Made by a program: the position numbers and the translations under genes. A stretch of 64,000 nt of DNA, taken from contig NZ_JARQZP010000007.1 in assembly GCF_029589055.1 (NCBI RefSeq), positions 372,001 to 436,000 of the forward strand, read 5' to 3'. The notes below the pieces were generated by a model that was not told the DNA's origin, searched no databases, and was given only the letters and a program-made list of their open reading frames with translations. Origin of the DNA: Vibrio hannami (GTDB lineage Bacteria; Pseudomonadota; Gammaproteobacteria; Enterobacterales; Vibrionaceae). Below are positions 25,793-34,770 of this stretch, piece after piece. How positions within the stretch are numbered: position 1 is the first letter of the stretch; each line of letters begins with the position of its first letter.

Positions 25793-27177
25793 ATCAAATA
25801 TCAGCGGAATTTCATCCATTCTCCAACCTATTAACGGATAATAGCGCAGAAGAGTATACAGTTGCCTTTTCTGAACGAGGTGATGTGTCTTGGAGTGTGT
25901 TCCGAAAGCAAGTAGCTTCTTTGGCTTGTGTGCTTGAGCGCGCTCCTGAAGCAAAATGGGCTCTGTGTGCAAAAGATAGCTACCTGTTCGCGGTGGCGTT
26001 TTTTGCTTTGTCGCATAGTAATAAAGAAATTATCCTCCCAGGCAATTATCAGCCCGCAGCCCTACTGGAACTATCTTCGCAGTTCGATGCGATTATTCAT
26101 GACTCGGCTATAGCTTCTAATGATTTCAAGGTAAGTTTAGATCTTGAAGATGCGTCATATCTTTCTGGTGAAGAAGAGGTATTGCAAGAGCTGAATGCGC
26201 AACAAACAAATATTACGCTATTCACATCGGGCTCTAGCGGCACTCCAAAGGCAATAAGAAAAACGTTATACCACTTTGAAGAAGAGCTGCGTCAGCAGCA
26301 TCAGGTATGGGGAGACACTATTACTGATACCCGTGTATATAGTACGGTTTCCCATCAACATATTTACGGCTTACTTTTTCGTCTGCTCTACCCGCTGGTG
26401 ACAAAACGTTCGTTTGACAGGAATAACCTTGAGTATCCAGAACAGGTCGTTAATTGCTCTGCTGACGATGCAGTATTAATTAGCAGCCCTGCGCTATTGA
26501 AGAGACTATCTTCCCTGATGGGGCAGAAGCCAGAACAAGGATATAGAGCGGTGTTTTCTTCGGGGGGGCCCTTAAGTCAATTAGCAGCCTCTCAATGTGA
26601 AATGCTGCTGGGAAGTTTACCTTTCGAGGTCTTTGGCAGCACAGAAACTGGTGGGATAGGCTATCGACAACAGAAGTCCGAGTCTGCTTGTTGGAAGCTG
26701 TTCCCAGAGGTATCTGCTCGTCTTGACAACAATGGTTGTATCGCGCTTTTGGCTCCGCATATTGATCAGAATGAATGGTATCAGACGACCGATAAGTGCA
26801 CCCTTTTGGATAATCATCAATTTATATTGCATGGAAGAGTCGACAGAGTTATTAAGATAGAAGAGAAAAGAGTCTCAATTGACGAAATTGAAAGACGACT
26901 TCACTCCCTTGATGACGTTGAAGAGGTTGCGGCTGTAACCATCACTACCGAAGAGCGCGTTATAATAGCGGCGGTTATCGTTTTAACTCCTGCTGGGCAG
27001 GAACGTTTGGCTACTTTGGGCAAGGGCAAATTTGGTATTGAGTTGCGTAACCACCTCAGAGCATGGCTTGAGCCTGTCGCTATACCAAAGCGTTTCCGAT
27101 TTGTAGAATCTATTCCGGTAAATAGCCAGGGCAAGCGCCTTAATACAGAATTAAGCGCACTGTTTAACCATCAATAA
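25789..27177 (+). CDS. apeH: APE AMP-dependent acyl-ACP ligase
   Basis: A 462-residue adenylating enzyme. The phosphate-binding loop is FTSGSSGTPKAIRK near residue 147, the A5-like block is GSTETGGIGYR, and the hinge region is HGRVDRVIKIEEKRVS. The C-terminal domain ends in NSQGKRLN, with the catalytic Lys. In the Xenorhabdus APE system the homologue activates a 4-hydroxybenzoate-type starter and loads it onto ACP. Here the adjacent ammonia-lyase suggests a cinnamate- or coumarate-like acid as another possible substrate. Overlaps apeG by four bases. Confidence 0.92.
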   Translation: MNQISAEFHPFSNLLTDNSAEEYTVAFSERGDVSWSVFRKQVASLACVLERAPEAKWALCAKDSYLFAVAFFALSHSNKEIILPGNYQPAALLELSSQFDAIIHDSAIASNDFKVSLDLEDASYLSGEEEVLQELNAQQTNITLFTSGSSGTPKAIRKTLYHFEEELRQQHQVWGDTITDTRVYSTVSHQHIYGLLFRLLYPLVTKRSFDRNNLEYPEQVVNCSADDAVLISSPALLKRLSSLMGQKPEQGYRAVFSSGGPLSQLAASQCEMLLGSLPFEVFGSTETGGIGYRQQKSESACWKLFPEVSARLDNNGCIALLAPHIDQNEWYQTTDKCTLLDNHQFILHGRVDRVIKIEEKRVSIDEIERRLHSLDDVEEVAAVTITTEERVIIAAVIVLTPAGQERLATLGKGKFGIELRNHLRAWLEPVAIPKRFRFVESIPVNSQGKRLNTELSALFNHQ

Positions 27178-27179
27178 CA

Positions 27180-27548
27180 ATGGATACAATGACGATGGCA
27201 AAGCGAAAACCAACAGTTATTTCTCAACACTGTGAAAATACCAAAGCAATATTAGAGCTAAAGGTTGATCGCGATATTTTAGATTTTACTGGACACTTTC
27301 CTTCATTTGCTTTGCTTCCCGGTGTGACTCAAATTGACTGGGTGATGTATTTTGCGAAGCAAGTATTAGGTGTTCATCAAGAATTTGCCGGGATGGAAGT
27401 GATTAAATTTCAGCAACCCATTTTACCCGATAGCCTGGTTAGCCTGGAGCTTAACTGGGATAAAGAACACTCAAAGCTGCAATTTAAGTATTTTAACCAG
27501 GAGCTGGTGCATGCATCTGGCAAGATAAAACTTGGTGACAGCCAATGA
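27180..27548 (+). CDS. apeI: APE hotdog-fold 3-hydroxyacyl-ACP dehydratase
   Basis: A 122-residue FabA/FabZ-like protein. The active-site His lies in the stretch TGHFPSFALLPGVTQIDWV. In the Xenorhabdus APE system ApeI works together with ApeP as a dehydratase that forms each conjugated double bond. The first codons include ATG at 27180, 27189 and 27195; the first is used. Overlaps the next gene by four bases. Confidence 0.9.
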   Translation: MDTMTMAKRKPTVISQHCENTKAILELKVDRDILDFTGHFPSFALLPGVTQIDWVMYFAKQVLGVHQEFAGMEVIKFQQPILPDSLVSLELNWDKEHSKLQFKYFNQELVHASGKIKLGDSQ

Positions 27549-29260
27549 GTTTTAACCCCTGCATTATCATTCCTTGCTATAACCATGGCCCGATGGTTCC
27601 TAAAGTACTTGAGCTACTCAAGCCTTTTGGAATGCCTATTATTCTGGTGGATGATGGTAGTGATGATGAAACCAAAAGAATTCTGCGTCAGTTAGACTCT
27701 GAGGATATGACGCTTCTCTCTCTACCGGAGAACCAGGGCAAAGGTGGCGCGGTTATCGAAGGCATTCGATATGCCGGTTCTCAAGGGTTTACCCACGGTA
27801 TTCAAATAGATGCTGACGGACAGCATGATTTAGAATCTCTTCCGAAACTGGTTGAAAAATCACAATCAGAACCAGATAAACTCATTTCAGGGAAACCACT
27901 TTACGATGACTCTGTACCCAGCTCCCGACTGTATGGGCGCTACATAACACATGTATGGGTATGGATTGAAACTCTGTCATTAAGCATCAAAGACAGCATG
28001 TGCGGGTCCCGCTCATATCCGATTGAAAAAACCATAGAGACACTGGATAAGTGCAATATCGGAACAAGGATGGATTTCGATACTGAAATTATGGTGCGCA
28101 TGTACTGGGAAGGGGTCGACATTGATTTTGTCGATATCAGGGTGATTTATCCTGAAGACGGCCTTTCCCATTTTGATGTGCTAAAAGATAACCTCACGAT
28201 CAGTAAAATGCATACCAAACTCTTCTTTGGCATGCTTCCTAGAATACCGAAGCTACTATGGCGAAAGTTATCGACACATAAGACTCAAAAAACCGAACAG
28301 AAACACTGGTCTACCATGGCAGAGAAGGGCAGTGTATTAGGCATTAAGACACTACTGTTTCTATATTCTGTGTTGGGAAGAACGGTGTTCAACCTGGTGT
28401 TGAAGCTAGTGATGTCTTACTACTACATGACAGGCAAAGAGTCTCGAACGCATTCTCAGGACTATCTATCTAAAGTGAAGCGCTATGGTGAAAATCAGGG
28501 TTTGACCTTGCCGGGAGAGCTGTCGGCGTATAACCACTTTGTCTCTTTTGGCAAATCCATGCTTGATAAACTGGCTGCATGGAAAGGGGATATACAGTAT
28601 CAGCACCTTACCTTGTCCGGTGAACATATTTTTGATGATGTTATTACCCAAATGCAAGGCATCATCCTGCTTGGTTCGCATCACGGAAATCTGGAGTTAT
28701 GCAGAGCGTTAAGTCGAAAGCACACGAATCTTAAAATTAACGCGCTGGTATTTACCGAGCATGCAGAGCACTTTAATACGGTAATGAAAGCAGTAAACCC
28801 TGACTCTGATATTAACTTAATTCAGGTACAGACTATCGGACCGGATACCGCGATTCTGCTACAGCAAAAACTCGAGCTGGGCGAATGGATAGTGATTGTT
28901 GGGGACAGAACCTCAACCACGCAGGAACAGAGGGTTGTCTGGGCGGATTTTCTGGGAGAACCAGCGCCGTTTCCTCAGGGCCCTTTCTTGCTGGCATCAG
29001 CATTAAAAGCACCCGTATTCTTGATCTTTGGTTTAAGGGATGAATCCAGACCACAGCCGCACTTCAACGTCTATTTTGAAAAGTTTGCGGACAAACTAGA
29101 GTTACCCAGAGGGAATCGCGAATCCGCTCTTCAAGGCTATGTTCAGCAATACGCGATGCGTTTACAGCACTATGTATTAGAAGCTCCGTTGCAGTGGTAT
29201 AACTTTTTTAATTTTTGGAAATTAAGTAACAATAACAATGACAAGCACAACAAAGAATAG
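27545..29260 (+). CDS. apeJ: APE glycosyltransferase–acyltransferase fusion
   Basis: A 571-residue two-domain protein. Residues about 1–235 are a family 2 glycosyltransferase (IIPCYNHG, ILVDDGSDDE, HGIQIDADGQHDLESL). Residues about 255–571 resemble LpxL/HtrB-type acyltransferases, with the HX4E motif in LGSHHGNLELCR and VGDRTST downstream. The same fusion is common in APE clusters, where it may add a sugar and an acyl group to the lipid anchor. Its 3' end overlaps the ammonia-lyase gene by 23 bases. Confidence 0.93.
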   Translation: MSFNPCIIIPCYNHGPMVPKVLELLKPFGMPIILVDDGSDDETKRILRQLDSEDMTLLSLPENQGKGGAVIEGIRYAGSQGFTHGIQIDADGQHDLESLPKLVEKSQSEPDKLISGKPLYDDSVPSSRLYGRYITHVWVWIETLSLSIKDSMCGSRSYPIEKTIETLDKCNIGTRMDFDTEIMVRMYWEGVDIDFVDIRVIYPEDGLSHFDVLKDNLTISKMHTKLFFGMLPRIPKLLWRKLSTHKTQKTEQKHWSTMAEKGSVLGIKTLLFLYSVLGRTVFNLVLKLVMSYYYMTGKESRTHSQDYLSKVKRYGENQGLTLPGELSAYNHFVSFGKSMLDKLAAWKGDIQYQHLTLSGEHIFDDVITQMQGIILLGSHHGNLELCRALSRKHTNLKINALVFTEHAEHFNTVMKAVNPDSDINLIQVQTIGPDTAILLQQKLELGEWIVIVGDRTSTTQEQRVVWADFLGEPAPFPQGPFLLASALKAPVFLIFGLRDESRPQPHFNVYFEKFADKLELPRGNRESALQGYVQQYAMRLQHYVLEAPLQWYNFFNFWKLSNNNNDKHNKE

Positions 29261-30782
29261 TATTCAGTTTGGCGCAGAACGACTAAGCATAGAAGATGTC
29301 GTCGCCATTTCTCAGGGCGCTCAGGCACACCTGAATGACTCAGAGGCATTTACCACTAAAATTGACCGTGGTGTCGCCTTTCTTGAGAAGTTATTGAAAG
29401 AAGAGGGCGTAATATATGGTGTCACTACCGGATATGGTGATTCATGTACTGTTGCGATCCCACCGGAGTTAGTCGATGAACTTCCTCTTCATCTTACCCG
29501 CTTTCACGGCTGTGGGCTGGGTGATATTCTGACACATGAGCAGGCAAGGGCTGTACTGGCTACCAGATTGTGTTCGTTGTCACAGGGAGTATCAGGCGTT
29601 TCCCATGAACTGCTTAATCAGCTCGTTACACTAATAAATAACGATATCTCTCCAAGAATTCCTCAGGAAGGCTCAGTGGGTGCGAGTGGTGATTTGACAC
29701 CTCTATCTTATCTGGCTGCCGCGCTTATTGGTGAGCGTGATGTTCTGTACAAAGGGGAAATTCACCCGACAGAAAGTGTTTTCAAAGAGCTAGGTATCTC
29801 ACCGATAAAACTGAAGCCTAAAGAAGGGTTGGCGTTGATGAACGGCACCTCGGTAATGACGGCTTTAGCTTGCCTGGCCTATAAGCGTGCAGAGTATCTT
29901 GCTCAGGTAGCGACAAAAATTACCGCAATGGTTTCTGTAGGGATGCAAGGTAATGACTTCCATTTTGATGAGGCTCTGTTTGCAGTGAAGCCTCATCCGG
30001 GTCAGCAACAGATTGCTTCCTGGCTAAGAAGCGATCTTGAAGCAGAACGACCACCTCGAAACAGTGACAGGCTTCAGGACAGATATTCTCTTCGCTGCGC
30101 CCCTCATGTCATTGGTGTGCTTCAGGATAGCCTGCCATGGCTGCGACAGCTTATAGAGAACGAACTGAACAGCGCAAATGACAACCCGATTATCGATGGA
30201 GATAATGAGCGAGTACTTCATGGCGGACACTTCTATGGTGGTCATATCGCAATGGCAATGGACACGCTCAAAACGGCTGTGGCGAATATCGCGGATCTAC
30301 TGGATCGCCAGATGGCACAATTGATGGACTATAAGTTCAACAATGGATTGCCGTTTAACCTCACCGGGGCTCAAGGGGAGCGCAAACCAATCAATCACGG
30401 TTTTAAAGCGGTTCAGATTGGTATTTCTGCATGGACGGCAGAGGCTTTGAAAAACACCATGCCAGCGAGTGTCTTTTCACGCTCTACTGAGTGCCATAAT
30501 CAGGATAAGGTAAGCATGGGGACTATCGCTTCAAGAGATTGCATACGAGTCTTGGAGCTGACAGAACAGGTTGCAGCAGCATCTTTACTTGCGGCTTGTC
30601 AGGCAATAGAGCTACGTAAGAGACAAGAACAATTGAACGAAGAGCATATGAGTGGTGATCTTAAGCGAATGCAGCAAGAACTGCAGAAAGAGTTCCAGTT
30701 TGTTGAAGAAGACAGACCGCTGGAAGGTGACCTTCGCCATATCGTTGAACTGATCCAGAAACAGTACTGGAAACTCTACTAA
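29238..30782 (+). CDS. Aromatic amino acid ammonia-lyase (HAL/PAL/TAL family)
   Basis: A 514-residue MIO-dependent ammonia-lyase, expected to turn an aromatic amino acid into the matching acrylate (cinnamate, coumarate or urocanate type). The MIO-forming triad Ala-Ser-Gly is at 149–151 in GSVGASGDLTPLSY. YGVTTGYGD near 60 carries the catalytic Tyr, and NDNPI and FNNGLPFNL are later conserved blocks. The two residues that usually set substrate choice align as Phe89-His90 (RFHGCG), unlike His-Leu of bacterial TAL, Phe-Leu of plant PAL or Ser-His of HAL. It lies between apeJ and apeK and has no letter in the apeA–R series, so it looks like an accessory starter-supply gene. It overlaps apeJ. Confidence 0.92.
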   Translation: MTSTTKNSIQFGAERLSIEDVVAISQGAQAHLNDSEAFTTKIDRGVAFLEKLLKEEGVIYGVTTGYGDSCTVAIPPELVDELPLHLTRFHGCGLGDILTHEQARAVLATRLCSLSQGVSGVSHELLNQLVTLINNDISPRIPQEGSVGASGDLTPLSYLAAALIGERDVLYKGEIHPTESVFKELGISPIKLKPKEGLALMNGTSVMTALACLAYKRAEYLAQVATKITAMVSVGMQGNDFHFDEALFAVKPHPGQQQIASWLRSDLEAERPPRNSDRLQDRYSLRCAPHVIGVLQDSLPWLRQLIENELNSANDNPIIDGDNERVLHGGHFYGGHIAMAMDTLKTAVANIADLLDRQMAQLMDYKFNNGLPFNLTGAQGERKPINHGFKAVQIGISAWTAEALKNTMPASVFSRSTECHNQDKVSMGTIASRDCIRVLELTEQVAAASLLAACQAIELRKRQEQLNEEHMSGDLKRMQQELQKEFQFVEEDRPLEGDLRHIVELIQKQYWKLY

Positions 30783-30797
30783 GGTCGGGAACAAATA

Positions 30798-31244
30798 ATG
30801 AGTAGTCATCGATTTGAACTAGAAACGGAAGTGGTGCTTAAGCCCTCTTTTCAGGACGCTGACCCTATGGGAGTGGTTTACCACGGCAACTATTTTCGTT
30901 TCTTTGAAGAAGCACGACGTATTCTGCTGGATAAAATCAATTACGGCTATCGTGAAATGAATAGCTCCGGCTATGCGTGGCCGGTTATTGATACCAGAGT
31001 GAAGTACATAAAGCCGATACCGTTTCATCATGAGATTCGCGTGACTGCAAAACTGGTGGAGTGGGAAAACAGGCTTCGGGTTGATTTTCAGATATTCGAT
31101 AACGGTAATGGAGCGAGAATGACTAAAGCTCATACTACTCAGGTTGCCGTTGATATGACTACCGAGGAGATGTGTTTTGCTTCTCCAAAAGTTTTTACAG
31201 ATAAAGTTGAGTACTGGTTCGAGCATGGCAAACTTAAAGACTAA
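30798..31244 (+). CDS. apeK: APE acyl-CoA/ACP thioesterase (4HBT family)
   Basis: A 148-residue hotdog thioesterase with the family signature FQDADPMGVVYHGNYFRFFE near the N-terminus, where Asp is the catalytic residue, and a following WPVIDTRVKYIKPI strand. It would release chains from ACP; in the Xenorhabdus system the homologue is considered a thioesterase with a cleaning or release role. Sits 15 bases after the ammonia-lyase and overlaps apeL by 20 bases. Confidence 0.9.
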   Translation: MSSHRFELETEVVLKPSFQDADPMGVVYHGNYFRFFEEARRILLDKINYGYREMNSSGYAWPVIDTRVKYIKPIPFHHEIRVTAKLVEWENRLRVDFQIFDNGNGARMTKAHTTQVAVDMTTEEMCFASPKVFTDKVEYWFEHGKLKD

Positions 31245-31851
31245 CGTAATCGCTGGAGTCTGGTTTTTTCTGGCTCTTATTGTCTCCCCTAATCTGTTTG
31301 CTAAAAGCATGGAAGAGGTTCAGCAACATCTCTCTTCCCATCCTGTTGTCCGTGGTGATTTTGAACAGGTTCGAGAGCTTGAAATGTTTAAGAAGCCTCT
31401 GGTTTCTACAGGAGAGTTTACCGTTGCCAAAGAGTATGGATTGCTCTGGGGGCAGAAACAGCCTTTTGTAATATCTCTTGTTCTAACGGAAGATAAATTA
31501 AGTCAGAAGTTCGGCGAGCAGGATGCTCAGGTAATGACTTCTGACGAGAATCCAATGGCGTTTTATTTCAGCCATCTTTTTCTTGGTCTATTTCAGGGAG
31601 ATACTGAACAGTTAAAGAGCCAATTTAAATTGATCTTTAATTCGGAAAATGAGTCCTGGAAAATGGAACTTGTTCCGTTAAAAGCCCCAATCGATAAGGT
31701 CTTTACGTCAATTGAGATTTCCGGCTCTGACTATATCAACTCAATAAAATTAAATGAGGTTAGGGGTGATGTAACCACCATTAACTTCAGCAACCAGAAC
31801 CATGTTCCTGATGAGCTAAGTGATAATGAAAAACTGGCTTTCCAGCTCTGA
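31225..31851 (+). CDS. apeL: APE LolA-like outer-membrane lipoprotein carrier
   Basis: A 208-residue periplasmic protein. The signal peptide is MANLKTNVIAGVWFFLALIVSPNLFA. The mature protein has the LolA pattern VVRGDFEQVRELEMFKKPL and an alternating beta-strand layout. Expected to carry the lipid-linked polyene across the periplasm. ATG 31225 is chosen because it gives a normal signal peptide; an in-frame TTG at 31177 does not. Overlaps both neighbours. Confidence 0.88.
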   Translation: MANLKTNVIAGVWFFLALIVSPNLFAKSMEEVQQHLSSHPVVRGDFEQVRELEMFKKPLVSTGEFTVAKEYGLLWGQKQPFVISLVLTEDKLSQKFGEQDAQVMTSDENPMAFYFSHLFLGLFQGDTEQLKSQFKLIFNSENESWKMELVPLKAPIDKVFTSIEISGSDYINSIKLNEVRGDVTTINFSNQNHVPDELSDNEKLAFQL

Positions 31852-34147
31852 TGGCAGCAGGGCGCTTTCACGCCTTTGGCTTGTTGCGTTTCTTATCTTC
31901 TCAGCTTTATTGCTGCGCAATACGCTTTGGCAGGAAAAGCCTTTTATTGAGACCGATGTATTAGCGCTGCTACCAGAAAACCGACAGGATCCGGTAGCGC
32001 AGGAGGCCTTTGACAAGATTGCTGACAGTGTCAGTAATAAAGTTATCTTTGTGCTATCAGATTCGGATAAGGCTTCTTTATATGATTCTGCAGAATGGTT
32101 TTCCAGTCAGCTTTCAGCACTGGCTATTTTTGAACAAGTAACAGCCCAAATACCTGAAGCGACTCAAAAGGAGTGGGCAAAGTTCTATTTCGAGAATCGT
32201 TTTCAGTTATTAACTGAAGAACAAAGATCGACACTTAAGTCTGACCCTAAGGTTCAGACTGCTCATGTCGTTCAGTCAATCTATAACCCTTTTTTAGGGG
32301 TGACAGGTGCCGAACTAAGCGTCGACCCTTTCCTTCTCCACCGGGATTATATCGCCTATCTCTCGTCTCTTGCTGGCAAGTTTAAAGCCGACGATGGTTA
32401 TCTGGTGCAGAATGCACAAGGTGAGTGGCACCTTCTAATCGTGGCTGAGCTTAAGTCGTCACCCTATAACTTTACTGCTCAGGAGCAAGTGCCTTACCTG
32501 AATCAGTTGGAACACGATTTGACGGATAAGTTTGGCGTGAGTGCGATTCATACCGGAGCCCTGTTCTATGCTTCATTTGGTACAGATAGCGCTAAATCGG
32601 AAATCAGTACAATTGGTTTAGGCTCTCTTGTTGGTGTTTTGGTTCTGTTTTTGACCATTTACCGAAGTGCATTGCCTCTAACTCTGGCTCTGGTTTCCAT
32701 TTCTGCCGGGTTTATTTGTGCGCTTTCTGTCTCTTTGCTGATATTCGATAAGGTCCATCTGTTTAGCCTGGTTTTTGGTGCCAGCCTGATAGGGGTGTCG
32801 ATTGATTACTCCTTCCACTACCTGACAGAGCGACTGGTGGCAGGAAGAGAGTGGAATGCTGGTGAAGCACTGAAACATGTCTTTGGTGCTATTACCTTAG
32901 GGCTGATTACTAGCCTGATTGGATACCTTGGGTTGCTTGTTGCTCCGTTCCCCGGATTGCAGCAATTGTCGGTATTTTCAAGTGTTGGTTTGATTTCTTC
33001 CTACTTGACTGTGGTCTGCTGGTATCCGGTTCTCGCCAGAAAGCCTTCTGGTACTGGTAAGCTGCCAGGGGAAGGATTATGGACAAAATGGCTTGCTTTA
33101 TGGGCATCTAAAAAATTCAGATTCGGTTTTCCGCTAACAATAGCGGTTGTTTCGCTGATTTTGCTTGGAAAGACGACTTACAACGACGATATCCGGCAGC
33201 TACAGGCGATGCCTGATGCGTTAAAACAACAGGAAGCAAAGATACAACAGTTAACCGGGCTGTCGAGTAGTCAGCAAATGTTGTTAGTTGCCGGATCGGA
33301 TGAACAGGCGCTTTTACAGGAGTTGGAGACTTTATCTCAGCAATTGGATCGCTTTAAGGGTGATGGGTTACTGGAAAGCTATCAGAGTATTCATCAATAT
33401 CTCCCAAGCATAAAGCGACAGCAAGAAAACCATTCCTATATTGAGTCACTGTATCAGGCTGAAGGTGCAAATCTAGAAGTAGCTTTGGGTCTATCAAAGA
33501 CTGATTTTCAGGTTAAGCCTTTCTCACCTGTTAATCTTAATGATTTCTTATCATCGCCTGTATCTGATGCGATAAGCTTTCTGTGGCTTGGAGAAGTTCA
33601 GAAGCAGCAATATGCGTTAATTTCACTTAATAAGGTGTCAAACAGCCAGAAGATAAAGGACTGGGCTGAAACAATAGATCAGGTGACGTATCTGAACAAA
33701 GCCGATGAGATTTCTCAGCTATTTGGTGAATACCGTTCCAACGTCACTTTGTTATTGGTAGTTGCTGTTGTTTCTATCTGCCTGATATTAGGCTGGCGCT
33801 ATGGCTTTACCCAGAGTCTATTGATGGTTTTGCCTCCTGTTATTGCTGGTTTCGCCGCAATAGCGGTAAGCAGTATTACCGGGGTGCCAGTTAATCTATT
33901 TAATCTTCTGGCACTGGTTTTAATTCTCGGTATTGGTATCGACTATACGCTGTTTTTTACCGAGCAAATCCAGAGTAAAACAACTCTGCTGGCCATTACG
34001 TTATCCGCTATAACAACAATTCTATCGTTTGGACTGCTTGCTTTAAGTAACACCAATGCTATTCACAGCTTTGGTATCACAATACTGACAGGTATTTTTG
34101 TCTCATGGCTTCTTTCACCACTGGCACTGACCAGAACAGATAAATAA
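31826..34147 (+). CDS. apeM: APE MMPL/RND-family exporter
   Basis: An RND-superfamily transporter of about 773 residues, with 12 hydrophobic segments in two halves: one near the N-terminus plus five at about 250–400, and the same pattern at about 410 and 630–770. Two large periplasmic domains lie between them. Typical stretches are GVSIDYSFHYLTERL and GIGIDYTLFFTEQI, the duplicated helix-4 proton-relay region. Expected to export or extract the lipid-linked polyene. ATG 31826 is used; GTG 31820 is also in frame. It overlaps the end of apeL. Confidence 0.92.
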   Translation: MKNWLSSSDGSRALSRLWLVAFLIFSALLLRNTLWQEKPFIETDVLALLPENRQDPVAQEAFDKIADSVSNKVIFVLSDSDKASLYDSAEWFSSQLSALAIFEQVTAQIPEATQKEWAKFYFENRFQLLTEEQRSTLKSDPKVQTAHVVQSIYNPFLGVTGAELSVDPFLLHRDYIAYLSSLAGKFKADDGYLVQNAQGEWHLLIVAELKSSPYNFTAQEQVPYLNQLEHDLTDKFGVSAIHTGALFYASFGTDSAKSEISTIGLGSLVGVLVLFLTIYRSALPLTLALVSISAGFICALSVSLLIFDKVHLFSLVFGASLIGVSIDYSFHYLTERLVAGREWNAGEALKHVFGAITLGLITSLIGYLGLLVAPFPGLQQLSVFSSVGLISSYLTVVCWYPVLARKPSGTGKLPGEGLWTKWLALWASKKFRFGFPLTIAVVSLILLGKTTYNDDIRQLQAMPDALKQQEAKIQQLTGLSSSQQMLLVAGSDEQALLQELETLSQQLDRFKGDGLLESYQSIHQYLPSIKRQQENHSYIESLYQAEGANLEVALGLSKTDFQVKPFSPVNLNDFLSSPVSDAISFLWLGEVQKQQYALISLNKVSNSQKIKDWAETIDQVTYLNKADEISQLFGEYRSNVTLLLVVAVVSICLILGWRYGFTQSLLMVLPPVIAGFAAIAVSSITGVPVNLFNLLALVLILGIGIDYTLFFTEQIQSKTTLLAITLSAITTILSFGLLALSNTNAIHSFGITILTGIFVSWLLSPLALTRTDK

Positions 34148-34164
34148 AAGGAACTGGCGTAAAA

Positions 34165-34749
34165 ATGATTCGCTCTATTCGTTGTATCACACTTATGACA
34201 CTGCTTTCGGTGCTATGTGCTTGTGCGTCAGTAACAGAAACGCCGGATAACACGGTTCAGGTTACTCGGGGTCGTTATATTGAGTTGCCTGATCCAGAGG
34301 ATTTGGCAAAAGAGGTCTCCGTCAATCAGCTGATTACGGTTGACTGGCAGGGCAAGGTTCAGCAGTTACCCGTTAAACTAGAGGTAGAGAACAAAAAAGT
34401 TGTTCTGGCGGGATTTTCTTCCTGGGGAACCCGAATATTTAGCCTCGAATATCAATCCGGTGAAGTGGTAACAGAGGTATTACCCGGGCTAGAAGGTCAG
34501 TTACCCGATCCAAAGCAAGTGCTTTTCTATATCATGATCAGTTTATGGCCGCAAGAGGTATGGGAGTCAAGGCTGGCAGAGGCTAACTGGCAGTTAACCG
34601 AACAGTCAGATAAAAGGATTTTAATGGATTCCGCTAAAAAAGAAGTGGTATCCATCTATTACTCCGATATTAATGACATGTTGGCGGGAGACATACGCCT
34701 GGAAAGCCAGCATGATGGTTATTCGATTCTGATATCGACACTAGATTAG
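34165..34749 (+). CDS. apeN: APE DUF3261 lipoprotein
   Basis: A 194-residue lipoprotein with signal peptide MIRSIRCITLMTLLSVLCAC and lipobox VLCAC (Cys near residue 20). The mature part resembles DUF3261 proteins found in APE clusters (GRYIELPDPEDL, MISLWPQEVWESRL) and may be the outer-membrane partner of the LolA-like carrier. Placed 17 bases after apeM. Confidence 0.88.
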   Translation: MIRSIRCITLMTLLSVLCACASVTETPDNTVQVTRGRYIELPDPEDLAKEVSVNQLITVDWQGKVQQLPVKLEVENKKVVLAGFSSWGTRIFSLEYQSGEVVTEVLPGLEGQLPDPKQVLFYIMISLWPQEVWESRLAEANWQLTEQSDKRILMDSAKKEVVSIYYSDINDMLAGDIRLESQHDGYSILISTLD

Positions 34750-34770
34750 AAGTAGTGAGTGCAGCGCACG

